In this document: positions 43,215 to 51,510 of the stretch, in pieces | How positions within the stretch are numbered: position 1 is the stretch's first letter | Layout: the number at the start of each line of letters is the position of its first letter | NCBI RefSeq assembly: GCF_003265305.2 | Contig: NZ_CP033459.1 | Coordinates: forward strand, 2,170,001-2,234,000 | Source: Pseudoprevotella muciniphila | GTDB taxonomy: Bacteria; Bacteroidota; Bacteroidia; Bacteroidales; Bacteroidaceae | DNA length: 64,000 bases | Direction: 5' to 3' | Position numbers and translations under genes: made by a program | Notes under the pieces: model-generated | What the model was told of the DNA's origin: nothing | The model's database searches: none | Seen by the model: only the letters and a program-made list of their open reading frames with translations

Positions 43215-43582
43215 TATTGCTGTCCGGTAAACTTATTGTTGTCCGCTAAAACGGGCTGAAAGTCCGTAAAGCCCATAGCCCAGGGCAACGCCCTGGGGGA
43301 TAAGGTCAATGGCAATGGCGCACTGTAAGTGCAAAAGCAGAAACGAGATTAGCATTTATTTAATAATATGGCTTTTGTCCTTTCAGGACGCAAATACTCA
43401 TACGTCCATATACCCAAGGCGTTGCCTTGGGCTATGAGCAGTAAGGCTTTCAGCCTAATTCAGAGCACTAAAACGGACGCAACAAAGTCAAAGAGTAAGC
43501 CCCCATAGATTACACCACCCATAAAACACCCAAACAGAAAGGCTTATGACTATGTCCATAAAACTTTTACCGGACACCAATA
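43215..43582. mobile_element. 368-bp MITE-like element with 17-bp imperfect inverted ends
   Basis: TATTGCTGTCCGGTAAA at 43215-43231 faces TTTACCGGACACCAATA at 43566-43582, 16 of 17 bases matching as inverted repeats. No open frame fills the interior. It carries the REP-like pair at 43253-43468. Confidence 0.65.
43253..43468. repeat. REP-like inverted pair (REPIN-type)
   Basis: GGCTGAAAGTCCGTAAAGCC followed by CATAGCCCAGGGCAACGCC (43254-43292) is inverted at 43413-43458 as CCAAGGCGTTGCCTTGGGC, TATGAGC and AAGGCTTTCAGCC. Two small hairpins (GCACTGTAAGTGC, GTCCTTTCAGGAC) lie between. The CCCAGGGCAACGCCCTGGG palindrome is of the kind mobilised by REP-associated transposases. Confidence 0.75.
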
Positions 43583-43602
43583 AAAAGAATAAAGCATCCT
43601 GC

Positions 43603-46203
43603 CTACTTCCTGTTGAGGAAATAGGGCAGGATGTGTCTTAAGAAAGGTGTTCGTTCTTGAGAGAAATTGTTGTTGTTTCTGACGCTATAACTGATGCAGA
43701 GCCGCTTTTTAGCCCTTGATATAGCCACATAGAATTTCCGGGCATCTTCTTTGCGCTCTCTCATGGCTTTGTTCACTTCTTCAGGACTATGACTGTTCCT
43801 GTTCTGAAGAATTTTCTTCACCGTAAAGAAAGGATAACTGCCATCAACGGCATTGAGCAGGATGACATTTTCAAACTCCAGTCCCTTGCCCTTGTGTACG
43901 GTCATGACGAAGATGCGCTCCTTGACGAGACCTTCGGAGTTGATGAGATCGCCTTCGCTCAGCGATGCCGTCATGTCGTTGATGTGTGCTGATATCTGGT
44001 CGCCGAGCGTCTCGTTTTGAGAATTGGCTGTCCATTCGCTTTCTGCGTATTTCAGGAATATGCTGAACTTCCCTCCCATCGGTTCGATGAGTTTCATGCC
44101 GTTCATCAGGTCATAAACGCGCTTCAGTTCGTGCGCGATGTGCCTCCCCGTCTTCCAAAGCGGTACAGAAAGCAGAGCCTTTTCTTCTCCAAACAGTGTC
44201 TTGAGACGACCGAGGCTACCGGCTATGCGTTGCACTTCTTCGTGCTGAATAAATTTGCGCTGCTGTGCCACGATGTCCCTCGAAGCGTTGTAGCAATAGT
44301 CCACGAGATGCCTGGTGGCTTCCACATCCTCATTGGCAAGGTGGGAATTCTTGCCTTCGAGCCCAAGTTCGCTGATAAGGTATTCCAGTTTGTAGCATCT
44401 CAGGTTAGGACGGATACACCGGATGAGTTTCAGCGAGTCGTAAACGTCATAAACCACTTCTTTCCCCAATTCCCGCCTCACGTTGCTCTGAAGGATATGG
44501 TAGTCATAGAGTACATTGTGCCCCAGTAGCGGAGCGTAGCCGATGTAGTCGAGGAACATTTGCAGTCCTTCACGACGGTCGTAATGCTTGTTCGCCGCAT
44601 ATTCCTTTTCCAGTGGGTTGACGATGTTGCCGAGCATTTTCGGTATTTCTCGGCTGGTATGCAGAAGAATGTTGAAATCAGACCCCTCCACTTTTCTGCC
44701 ATGCCTCACCTTGAATGCCGCAATCTGTACGATGTCGTCTTCAAGTACGTTCAGTCCGGTGGTTTCTGTGTCGAAGAACACCATTTCCTGTGTCTCATAT
44801 ATTTTATTGAAACGCTCCACATACGACTGCCCTTCAATAATGTCGAAAGGTGTCATCATCAGGCGTTGCAATGCCAAGACGAAGCGTCTGCCCAAGTTCT
44901 GGCTTTCTACGGCGCCAATGCCATAAAGCAGCCGTACCCATGCCATGCCGCAGAACTCGTTGTTCAGCACACTGAAGAAAGATGACAGTGTCTTGTAAGC
45001 CTTGGTCTTGAAGAGGTCGGTGCCGGATATCTTGAAATTGTCGTAGCCGTTTTCGGTGAGTTTGTTGCTTATGGCATCTGCCATGGCGTTTGTCGGAACA
45101 AGAATGGCAAGGCGCTCGTCCGGGAATTTGTTGTAGAACTTTACCATGCTCGTGATGCGCTCACGCTCCTGTTCCGATGTTTCGGACCGTGCCAGCAGCA
45201 GGTCGTATTTCCCTTTGGGTGTGTCGTTGTCGGTAGTGGGAAGCAGGACTGGATCCACTCCAAGTTCTTTTTCGGCGTAGGTGTTGAACACATCAAGCAA
45301 GTATTTCGGTGAGCGGTAGTTCCTTTCAAGATGGAGAATGTTTCCCTTGCAGCGCTCTTTGAGTTGCCGCAACAGACTCATTTTTGCACCGAGGAAAGAG
45401 AAGATGGCTTGCTGCTCATCACCGAGATACATGGCTGTGAAGTTTCCGGAAATCTCTGTCAGTTCATCGACGATAGCCATTTGCAGTGGGTTGAGATCCT
45501 GCACCTCATCCACTTGAAGCCAAGGGAAGCGCCGGAACTGCTCATGCGGGTCATTCCTCAAATGCTCGTAGGCAGTGATAAGGATATCGTCGAAATCGAG
45601 AATAAATCTCTCACGCTTATAATTGATGTATTGAAGCGCGTATTTCACTTTCGGGAAGGCTGTCGGCACTTTCCCGGCATCGAAGCCTATACCTTCAGTC
45701 ATCTTGAAAAACTGCTCCATTTCTGTTTCAGCAAAGATGGCATGCTGCGGCTGTCCTAACCGGCGCTGCGCGATATAGGCACTCAGGTTGCATACTTCAG
45801 TGATAGCGTTTTTATCGGGGACTTTACCATCTTTTGAGAAATAATTATTGTCTAAGGTCATGAGAATGTCGGCCTGATCGGTCTCGTCGATGATGCTTGT
45901 GTTTTCCGGTATCAGCGCATTGCTGAAAAGAAAGTTTGAGCAGAAGCGATGCACGTTTCCAACGTATATCTGCGAGGCATCTTCGCCCAAACGCTGTGTG
46001 ATGCGGTTTTTCATGCCGCGCGATGCCCTGTTGGTAAAAGTGAGGCACAGCATGTCTTCATACGCCACTCCGTCGCTGTGAGCGCGCACGATGCGTTCGG
46101 TAAGGATGTCGGTCTTCCCGCATCCGGGAGGTGCAAGCACCAGATAGTGGCCGTTGCTGGCATTGATGGCTGCCCGCTGCTTGTTGTCGTACAGTTTTCC
46201 CAT
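43603..46203 (-). CDS. UvrD/Rep-type helicase with embedded DEDDh exonuclease
   Basis: The 866-residue protein has SF1A helicase motifs: Walker A APPGCGKTDIL (residues 24-34), LCLTFTNRASRGMKNR, Walker B WLQVDEVQDLNPLQ (228-241), GDEQQAIFSFLGA, LERNYRSP, and in the last part VMTVHKGKGLEFENVIL and YVAISRAKKRL. Between the two helicase halves lies a complete DnaQ-like exonuclease domain (about 473-640). Its residues are D478 and E480 in FFDTETTGLN, D567 in GHNVLYDYHIL, and H621/D626 in HLANEDVEAT. Such a combination suggests a DNA repair or end-processing machine. The gene is monocistronic with a consensus promoter box. The domain calls are firm; the biological role is open. Confidence 0.92.
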   Translation of the reverse strand: MGKLYDNKQRAAINASNGHYLVLAPPGCGKTDILTERIVRAHSDGVAYEDMLCLTFTNRASRGMKNRITQRLGEDASQIYVGNVHRFCSNFLFSNALIPENTSIIDETDQADILMTLDNNYFSKDGKVPDKNAITEVCNLSAYIAQRRLGQPQHAIFAETEMEQFFKMTEGIGFDAGKVPTAFPKVKYALQYINYKRERFILDFDDILITAYEHLRNDPHEQFRRFPWLQVDEVQDLNPLQMAIVDELTEISGNFTAMYLGDEQQAIFSFLGAKMSLLRQLKERCKGNILHLERNYRSPKYLLDVFNTYAEKELGVDPVLLPTTDNDTPKGKYDLLLARSETSEQERERITSMVKFYNKFPDERLAILVPTNAMADAISNKLTENGYDNFKISGTDLFKTKAYKTLSSFFSVLNNEFCGMAWVRLLYGIGAVESQNLGRRFVLALQRLMMTPFDIIEGQSYVERFNKIYETQEMVFFDTETTGLNVLEDDIVQIAAFKVRHGRKVEGSDFNILLHTSREIPKMLGNIVNPLEKEYAANKHYDRREGLQMFLDYIGYAPLLGHNVLYDYHILQSNVRRELGKEVVYDVYDSLKLIRCIRPNLRCYKLEYLISELGLEGKNSHLANEDVEATRHLVDYCYNASRDIVAQQRKFIQHEEVQRIAGSLGRLKTLFGEEKALLSVPLWKTGRHIAHELKRVYDLMNGMKLIEPMGGKFSIFLKYAESEWTANSQNETLGDQISAHINDMTASLSEGDLINSEGLVKERIFVMTVHKGKGLEFENVILLNAVDGSYPFFTVKKILQNRNSHSPEEVNKAMRERKEDARKFYVAISRAKKRLCISYSVRNNNNFSQERTPFLRHILPYFLNRK

Positions 46204-46225
46204 AACGCGATAATAAGAGGTATGG

Positions 46226-46233
46226 CAAAGTTA
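46226..46233 (-). promoter_or_regulatory. -7 promoter box of the helicase-exonuclease gene
   Basis: On the minus strand TAACTTTG matches TAnnTTTG 22 bases before the start codon. Confidence 0.6.
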
Positions 46234-46247
46234 AAGAAATATTTTTT

Positions 46248-46281
46248 AACCCCAAATCAGCAATCAGACTGATTTGGGGTT
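46248..46281. terminator. Perfect 13-bp inverted repeat after gltA
   Basis: AACCCCAAATCAG (46248-46260) pairs with CTGATTTGGGGTT (46269-46281). It lies between the gltA stop and the helicase promoter, so it probably ends the citrate operon transcript, although no T-run follows on the minus strand. Confidence 0.5.
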
Positions 46282-46312
46282 AAATACATTTGTTTCTCTA
46301 TGCACAACGTGA

Positions 46313-47671
46313 TTAGTTGTCCCTTTCGCAAATGGGGATGTATTCCTGATATTCATCCACAAAGCGATAAGCCGGACGGATGATGCGTTTGCCGAGGAAG
46401 CAAAGTTCTTCATTACGGTGTGCGCACCAACCTACGATGCGCGCCATGGCGAAAATGGGTGTGAATATCTCTGCAGGTATGGCGAGCAGTTCGTAAATAA
46501 ATCCGCTATAGAAATCCACATTGGCGCATATCGTTTTGTTCGTGCCTTTCACTTCGTAGATACATTCCTTAGAAAGACGCTCGAGACGAAGCATGAATTC
46601 GTATTCTTTCAGACGGCCTTTCTCCTTTGCCAAATCACCTGCAAGTTCCTTGAGCAATTCAGCGCGAGGGTCGCTCTTTGTATAAACGGCGTGCCCTATG
46701 CCGTAGATGAGACCGCTCTTGTCGAATGCCTTTTTCTGAAGGACTTTCATGAGCATGGCGCGTATCTCGTCTTCGTTTTCCCAATCCTTTATCTCGTCTT
46801 TAAGATAATGAATCATCTTGTTCACCTTCAGGTTGGCACCACCATGAAGCGGTCCCTTGAGCGAACCGATACCTGCTGCAATGCTGGAATAAGTGTCGGT
46901 GCCTGCCGACGACGTTACACGCACGGTGAATGTGGAGTTGTTACCGCCACCGTGCTCCGCCTGGACAATGAGCAGAAGGTCGAGCATCTTGGCATCCAGC
47001 CGTGTGAATTTCTTGCCCTTGAGCATGTACAGGAAATTCTCGGCAATAGAGAGACGCGGCTGCGGATGGCGTATCGACAGCGACTTGTTGCGCTTGTGGT
47101 GGCGCATCATGTTGTAGGCGTATGCAATTATGGTGGGGAATTTAGACACGAGTTCTATGCTCTGTCGCATGAGGTTGTCGCGTGAAGTGTCGTCGGGATT
47201 TTCGTCAAAGGTGTAAAGTTCGAGTACACTTCTTGCCAGAATGTTCATGACATCATTACCTTCAAGTTCTATGATATGAAGCATTGTGCGATGATCAAGA
47301 GGCATGTTGTCGTGAATCAAGTCCGTGAAGACTTTTAGTTCTTCTGCATCGGGCAAGTTTCCGGACAGAAGGAGCGCCGCCACTTCCTCAAAAGCAAAAC
47401 GGTCTTCCTTTTGAGCATTATGAACGAGATCTGCCACGTTGTAACCACGATAGAAGAGCCTACCTTCGATGGGAATAATTTTGCCATCAGAAGCCCTTTC
47501 GTATCCGTTTACGTCGCCGATGTTGGTCAATCCTACCAACACACCTGTTCCGTCTTCGTTGCGCAATCCCCGCTTTACATCGTATTTACTGAAAAGGTCA
47601 GCATCAAAATGGATGCTGTGCTTCATCTTGTCGGCGAGTTTGTATATGATATACTCTTTCTTTATTTCCAT
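46313..47671 (-). CDS. gltA: Citrate synthase
   Basis: The 452-residue enzyme condenses oxaloacetate and acetyl-CoA to citrate. It contains KRGLRNEDGTGVLVGLTNIG, EGRLFYRGYNVADLV, AEHGGGNNSTFTVRVTSSAG with catalytic-site His, SLKGPLHGGANLKV with the second His, and GIGHAVYTKSDPR with the third. It is longer than E. coli GltA at the N-terminus, as usual in Bacteroidetes. It is the last gene of the acn-icd-gltA cluster, 53 bases after icd. Together these make 2-oxoglutarate for glutamate synthesis. Confidence 0.95.
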   Translation of the reverse strand: MEIKKEYIIYKLADKMKHSIHFDADLFSKYDVKRGLRNEDGTGVLVGLTNIGDVNGYERASDGKIIPIEGRLFYRGYNVADLVHNAQKEDRFAFEEVAALLLSGNLPDAEELKVFTDLIHDNMPLDHRTMLHIIELEGNDVMNILARSVLELYTFDENPDDTSRDNLMRQSIELVSKFPTIIAYAYNMMRHHKRNKSLSIRHPQPRLSIAENFLYMLKGKKFTRLDAKMLDLLLIVQAEHGGGNNSTFTVRVTSSAGTDTYSSIAAGIGSLKGPLHGGANLKVNKMIHYLKDEIKDWENEDEIRAMLMKVLQKKAFDKSGLIYGIGHAVYTKSDPRAELLKELAGDLAKEKGRLKEYEFMLRLERLSKECIYEVKGTNKTICANVDFYSGFIYELLAIPAEIFTPIFAMARIVGWCAHRNEELCFLGKRIIRPAYRFVDEYQEYIPICERDN

Positions 47672-47724
47672 TGATTGATTTATTTTTTCTGTAAAAAAAA
47701 TTCAAAGCAAAAACCCTAATGTAA

Positions 47725-48909
47725 TTATTGCATGCGGCTGACGAGCGCTTCTGCAAAAAGGCTTGTTGAGAGTGCCTGTCCGTTAGGCATAAAACGTGCG
47801 AGGTCATTAGTGGCAATGCCTTCTGCGAAACAATCCTCCATGGCGCGTTCTATCCGGTCGGCTGCTTCTTTCCAGCCGATATAGTTCAGCATCATCACCG
47901 ACGAGAGGATGATGGAGCATGGGTTCACGATGTCGTTCCCTGCTATGTCGGGCGCTGTGCCGTGTGTGGCTTCGAAGATGGCTGTACCTGTGCTGTAATT
48001 GATGTTTGCTCCCGGTGCTATGCCGATGCCGCCCACCATGGCAGCCAGCATGTCGCTGATATAGTCGCCGTTGAGGTTGAGTGTGGCAATGACGCGATAG
48101 TGTTCGGGTTTGAGGAGTGCGTTTTGCAGGAAAGCATCAGCAATGCAGTCGTCCACGACGAGTCGTCCGTCTGCCACGGCATCGGCATATTCTCTTTCTA
48201 CGAGTTCGTAGCCCCAGCGTTTGAAACCGCCTTCGGTGAACTTCATGATGTTGCCTTTGTGGACGAACGTTACTCTCTTGAGATCGTGTTCGAGCGCGAA
48301 ATCCAGCGCGGCACGGATTAGTCGTTCACTGCCTTCGCGCGAAACAGGCTTTACGCCAAAAGATGACGTTTCGGGGAAGCGTACTTTCTTAACACCCATC
48401 TCGTCGTGCAGGAATGTATGGAATTTGCGGGCTTCAGGGGTGCCGCAGTCCCATTCTATGCCGGCGTAGATGTCTTCCGTGTTTTCCCGGAAAATGGTCA
48501 TATCGACCAATTCAGGGTTCTTCACGGGCGAGACCACACCTTTGTACCACCTGACGGGGCGTTGGCACACGAAGAGATCGAGTCCCTGTCGCAGTGCCAC
48601 GTTGAGCGAACGTATCCCGCCGCCAACGGGTGTGGTAAGCGGACCTTTTATGCCTACCAGATAGTCCTTGAACGCGTCCATGGTAGCCGCAGGTAGCCAT
48701 TCACCCGTATTGTCGTATGCCTTCTGACCTGCAAGCACTTCTTTCCACTCTATGCGGCGTTCGCCATTATACGCCTTTTTTACGGCTTCATCCACAACTT
48801 TGCGCATGGCAGATGTGATTTCTTTGCCCACGCCGTCGCCTTCTATGAAGGGGATGGTAGGCGTTGAGGGTACGTGGAGCGTATTTCCGGTTTTGGATAT
48901 CTTAGTCAT
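47725..48909 (-). CDS. icd: NADP-dependent isocitrate dehydrogenase
   Basis: The 394-residue enzyme oxidises isocitrate to 2-oxoglutarate. It contains [38 protein letters not shown] (substrate Ser/Asn/Arg loop), [33 protein letters not shown] and [20 protein letters not shown] followed by [16 protein letters not shown]. The fit is to the bacterial Icd family. It starts 3 bases after the aconitase tail gene and is therefore translationally close-coupled in the operon. Confidence 0.95.
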   Translation of the reverse strand: MTKISKTGNTLHVPSTPTIPFIEGDGVGKEITSAMRKVVDEAVKKAYNGERRIEWKEVLAGQKAYDNTGEWLPAATMDAFKDYLVGIKGPLTTPVGGGIRSLNVALRQGLDLFVCQRPVRWYKGVVSPVKNPELVDMTIFRENTEDIYAGIEWDCGTPEARKFHTFLHDEMGVKKVRFPETSSFGVKPVSREGSERLIRAALDFALEHDLKRVTFVHKGNIMKFTEGGFKRWGYELVEREYADAVADGRLVVDDCIADAFLQNALLKPEHYRVIATLNLNGDYISDMLAAMVGGIGIAPGANINYSTGTAIFEATHGTAPDIAGNDIVNPCSIILSSVMMLNYIGWKEAADRIERAMEDCFAEGIATNDLARFMPNGQALSTSLFAEALVSRMQ

Positions 48910-48912
48910 TTT

Positions 48913-49512
48913 CTATACTTTTTTACCTGATAATGAATTGAGGGCACTGCCCGCTTTCAGCCAACCTATCTGTTGCTGGTTGTAGGTGTGGCAAACGGAG
49001 AATGTCTCCGTCTGTCCGTCGCTGTGAAGAATTCTGACTTGAAGCGTCGTTTCGGGGGTGAAATCTTCTAATCCAACAACCGACAGGCGGTCATCCTGGC
49101 GGATACGGTCGTAGTCGGAGGAATTGGCAAAAGTGATTGCCAATATGCCCTGTTTCTTGAGGTTCGTTTCATGAATTCGGGCAAAACTCTTGGCGAGAAC
49201 TGTCTTAACGTTCAGGAAACGCGGTTCCATTGCTGCATGTTCGCGACTTGAGCCTTCGCCATAATTGTCTTCAGCCACTACGATGCTCGAAATTTTCTGC
49301 TGCTTGTAATATGTTGCCACTTCTGAAACAGTGCCGATTTCGCCCGTCAGAACATTGACGACTTCGTTGGTCTTGTCGTTGAAAGTATTGACGGCACCCA
49401 TCAGTAAGTTGCGGGAAATGTTTTCTAAATGTCCACGATAACGAAGCCAAGGTCCTGCCATGGAAATGTGATCTGTAGTGCATTTTCCCTTGACCTTGAT
49501 GAGCAAAGTCAT
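48913..49512 (-). CDS. Aconitate hydratase, C-terminal swivel domain (separate frame)
   Basis: The 199-residue product corresponds to the C-terminal domain of aconitase. It shows [40 protein letters not shown] with the substrate-binding Ser/Arg, [17 protein letters not shown] and the final GGSALNSL-like KAGSALNSL. In Bacteroides relatives this is part of one chain of about 750 residues. Here the ATG overlaps the stop of the N-terminal frame (ATGA), and reading upstream in this frame gives a matching linker ([12 protein letters not shown]). One inserted base near CCCTTCCCG (about 49545) would rejoin the two frames. Either a genuine two-subunit enzyme by coupled translation, a -1 frameshift, or a sequencing error. 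Confidence 0.88.
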   Translation of the reverse strand: MTLLIKVKGKCTTDHISMAGPWLRYRGHLENISRNLLMGAVNTFNDKTNEVVNVLTGEIGTVSEVATYYKQQKISSIVVAEDNYGEGSSREHAAMEPRFLNVKTVLAKSFARIHETNLKKQGILAITFANSSDYDRIRQDDRLSVVGLEDFTPETTLQVRILHSDGQTETFSVCHTYNQQQIGWLKAGSALNSLSGKKV

Positions 49513-51164
49513 GTCGGAATAGTCTCCGATATGGAATTCGGGAAGGGCATGAGTCGCTGCAAGCGTTCGGAGCCCTCGCGGATGATGACTTCTCCTGCAT
49601 TTGTAGTGGGGGGAGTGTAGCCGGTGGTGTCGTCCACAAAACCATTTACTGGCAGTTCTTCACCATGTGGTATGTCAAGTTTTACGTACTCTCCCTTTTC
49701 GTTGAGCAATGTGTCTGTTATAGGATTGAATGACAGTGAGCCGCTGATGAAATAGGCTGCTACCATTTCGGGTGATGCCACAAAAGCATGGGTGTTGGGA
49801 TTTCCGTCAGCACGTTTGGCAAAGTTGCGGTTGAAACTGGTTACTATCGTGTTACGTCGCTGTGAATCATCGGTAATGCGTTTCCACTGCCCGATGCAAG
49901 GTCCGCAGGCATTCGTCATGACAACGGCGCCGCAGTCTTCGAAGAGTTGCATCAGCCCGTCGCGCTGCAGTGTGGCACTGATGCGCTGCGAACCGGGGTT
50001 GATAATGAGCGAAGCCTTGGGCTTGAGGTGCTTCTCGCGGATTTGTCTTAGCACTGATGCCACGCGCGCAAGGTCCTGATACGAAGAATTCGTACACGAA
50101 CCTATCAGTGCCACCTCAACCGTATCGGGCAGGTCGTCCCGCTCCACCTTTTCAGCCATCTCTGCCACCGGACACGCGGCATCCGGTGTAAAGGGTCCGT
50201 TAATGTATGGCGAAAGTGTGTCGAGGTCGATTTCAATGACGCGGTCGTAGTATTTTTCTGGATTCTCAAGCACTTCTGCGTCAGCACAGAGAGAGACTGC
50301 ATTTGCCATGTCTGCAACTTCTGCGCGTCCTGTGCGACGGAGATATTCTGCCATAGTCCTGTCGAAGGGGAAAAGCGATGTCGTGGCACCCACTTCGGCA
50401 CCCATGTTGCAGATAGTAGCCTTGCCCGTGCACGAGAGGCTTGACACACCCTCGCCAAAGTATTCCAGAATGGCATTGGTTCCACCCTTTACTGTCAGCA
50501 TTCCTGCAAGTTTCAAGATGACATCCTTGGCGCTTGCCCAACCGTGAAGTCTGCCTTTCAGGTGCACACCAATCACTTTCGGTACCTTCAATTCCCACTC
50601 CATGCCTGCCATTACGTCCACGGCATCTGCTCCGCCAACTCCAATGGCTACCATGCCCAAACCGCCGGCATTGGGTGTGTGACTGTCGGTACCTACCATC
50701 ATACCACCGGGAAAGGCATAGTTTTCCAGTACCACCTGATGGATGATGCCGGCACCGGGTTGCCAGAAACCAATGCCGTATCTTGCTGCTACAGTACGAA
50801 GGAAATCATACACCTCGGCATTATATTCTTTTGCCACCGGAAGGTCGTTCGTTACACCTTTATGCGCCTGAATGAGATGGTCGCAGTGCACTGTAGAAGG
50901 CACAGCAACATTCTCTCGCCCTGCATTCATAAACTGCAACAGAGCCATCTGTGCCGTTGCGTCTTGCATCGCCACGCGGTCGGGACGGAACGTGGCATAA
51001 TCCTCACCGCGCATGTATGCACGAACTTTGCCGGCATCGTAAAGGTGGACGTACAATATCTTTTCTGCAAAGGTGAGCGGACGCTGTAATTTCTCACGCA
51101 CAGCAGAAAGCCGGTCGGAGAAATCAGCATAAAAGATGCGAAGCATGTCTATGTCATAAACCAT
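49509..51164 (-). CDS. Aconitate hydratase, N-terminal 4Fe-4S part (separate frame)
   Basis: The 551-residue product holds domains 1-3 of aconitase. It shows [47 protein letters not shown] and [19 protein letters not shown], and the cluster ligands [16 protein letters not shown] and [11 protein letters not shown]. It converts citrate to isocitrate by way of aconitate. The frame ends [13 protein letters not shown] followed by 10 unrelated residues, while the true continuation lies in the -1 frame as the next gene. Upstream is a 340-bp region that separates it from the divergent PIF1-like gene. It is the first gene of the acn-icd-gltA operon. Confidence 0.92.
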   Translation of the reverse strand: MVYDIDMLRIFYADFSDRLSAVREKLQRPLTFAEKILYVHLYDAGKVRAYMRGEDYATFRPDRVAMQDATAQMALLQFMNAGRENVAVPSTVHCDHLIQAHKGVTNDLPVAKEYNAEVYDFLRTVAARYGIGFWQPGAGIIHQVVLENYAFPGGMMVGTDSHTPNAGGLGMVAIGVGGADAVDVMAGMEWELKVPKVIGVHLKGRLHGWASAKDVILKLAGMLTVKGGTNAILEYFGEGVSSLSCTGKATICNMGAEVGATTSLFPFDRTMAEYLRRTGRAEVADMANAVSLCADAEVLENPEKYYDRVIEIDLDTLSPYINGPFTPDAACPVAEMAEKVERDDLPDTVEVALIGSCTNSSYQDLARVASVLRQIREKHLKPKASLIINPGSQRISATLQRDGLMQLFEDCGAVVMTNACGPCIGQWKRITDDSQRRNTIVTSFNRNFAKRADGNPNTHAFVASPEMVAAYFISGSLSFNPITDTLLNEKGEYVKLDIPHGEELPVNGFVDDTTGYTPPTTNAGEVIIREGSERLQRLMPFPNSISETIPT

Positions 51165-51449
51165 AGTCTATTCGTTTTATATAAGTAAGAATGACGCATT
51201 ATCTTGGTCACACAAGTTTTGCAGGCATAATGACAAATGTCCAACAAAAGAGTCTGTTTAATGACAAAATAATCGTCTTTTCATCTAATTTTTTGCAAAA
51301 TTAAATAAAAATAATGAAAAAACCAACGTTTTGTGCCTCTTTTAAGAAGTATATTTGACAAATAAAAGTAAATTGAAGTAATTTGAAGAAAGGCGAGTTT
51401 CATGAAAATAAAAACGCTGGAAGCAAAAGGCTCGTTATGCAAAAAAGTT

Positions 51450-51457
51450 TAACTTTG
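51450..51457 (+). promoter_or_regulatory. -7 promoter box of the PIF1-like helicase gene
   Basis: TAACTTTG matches TAnnTTTG. A transcript start near 51464 would leave only 5 bases before the ATG at 51469 but 47 bases before the ATG at 51511, supporting the latter. Nothing else was seen in 51165-51449. Confidence 0.6.
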
Positions 51458-51510
51458 TAGGTCTTACAATGAAGGGTAAGACTTCTGCAGTAAAACACTG
51501 GGTTATCAAA

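Noticed and set aside
46248-46281. Classical Rho-independent terminator after gltA
   Set aside because: The 13-bp stem is perfect, but the T-run lies on the wrong side for the gltA transcript; kept only as a probable terminator with modest confidence.
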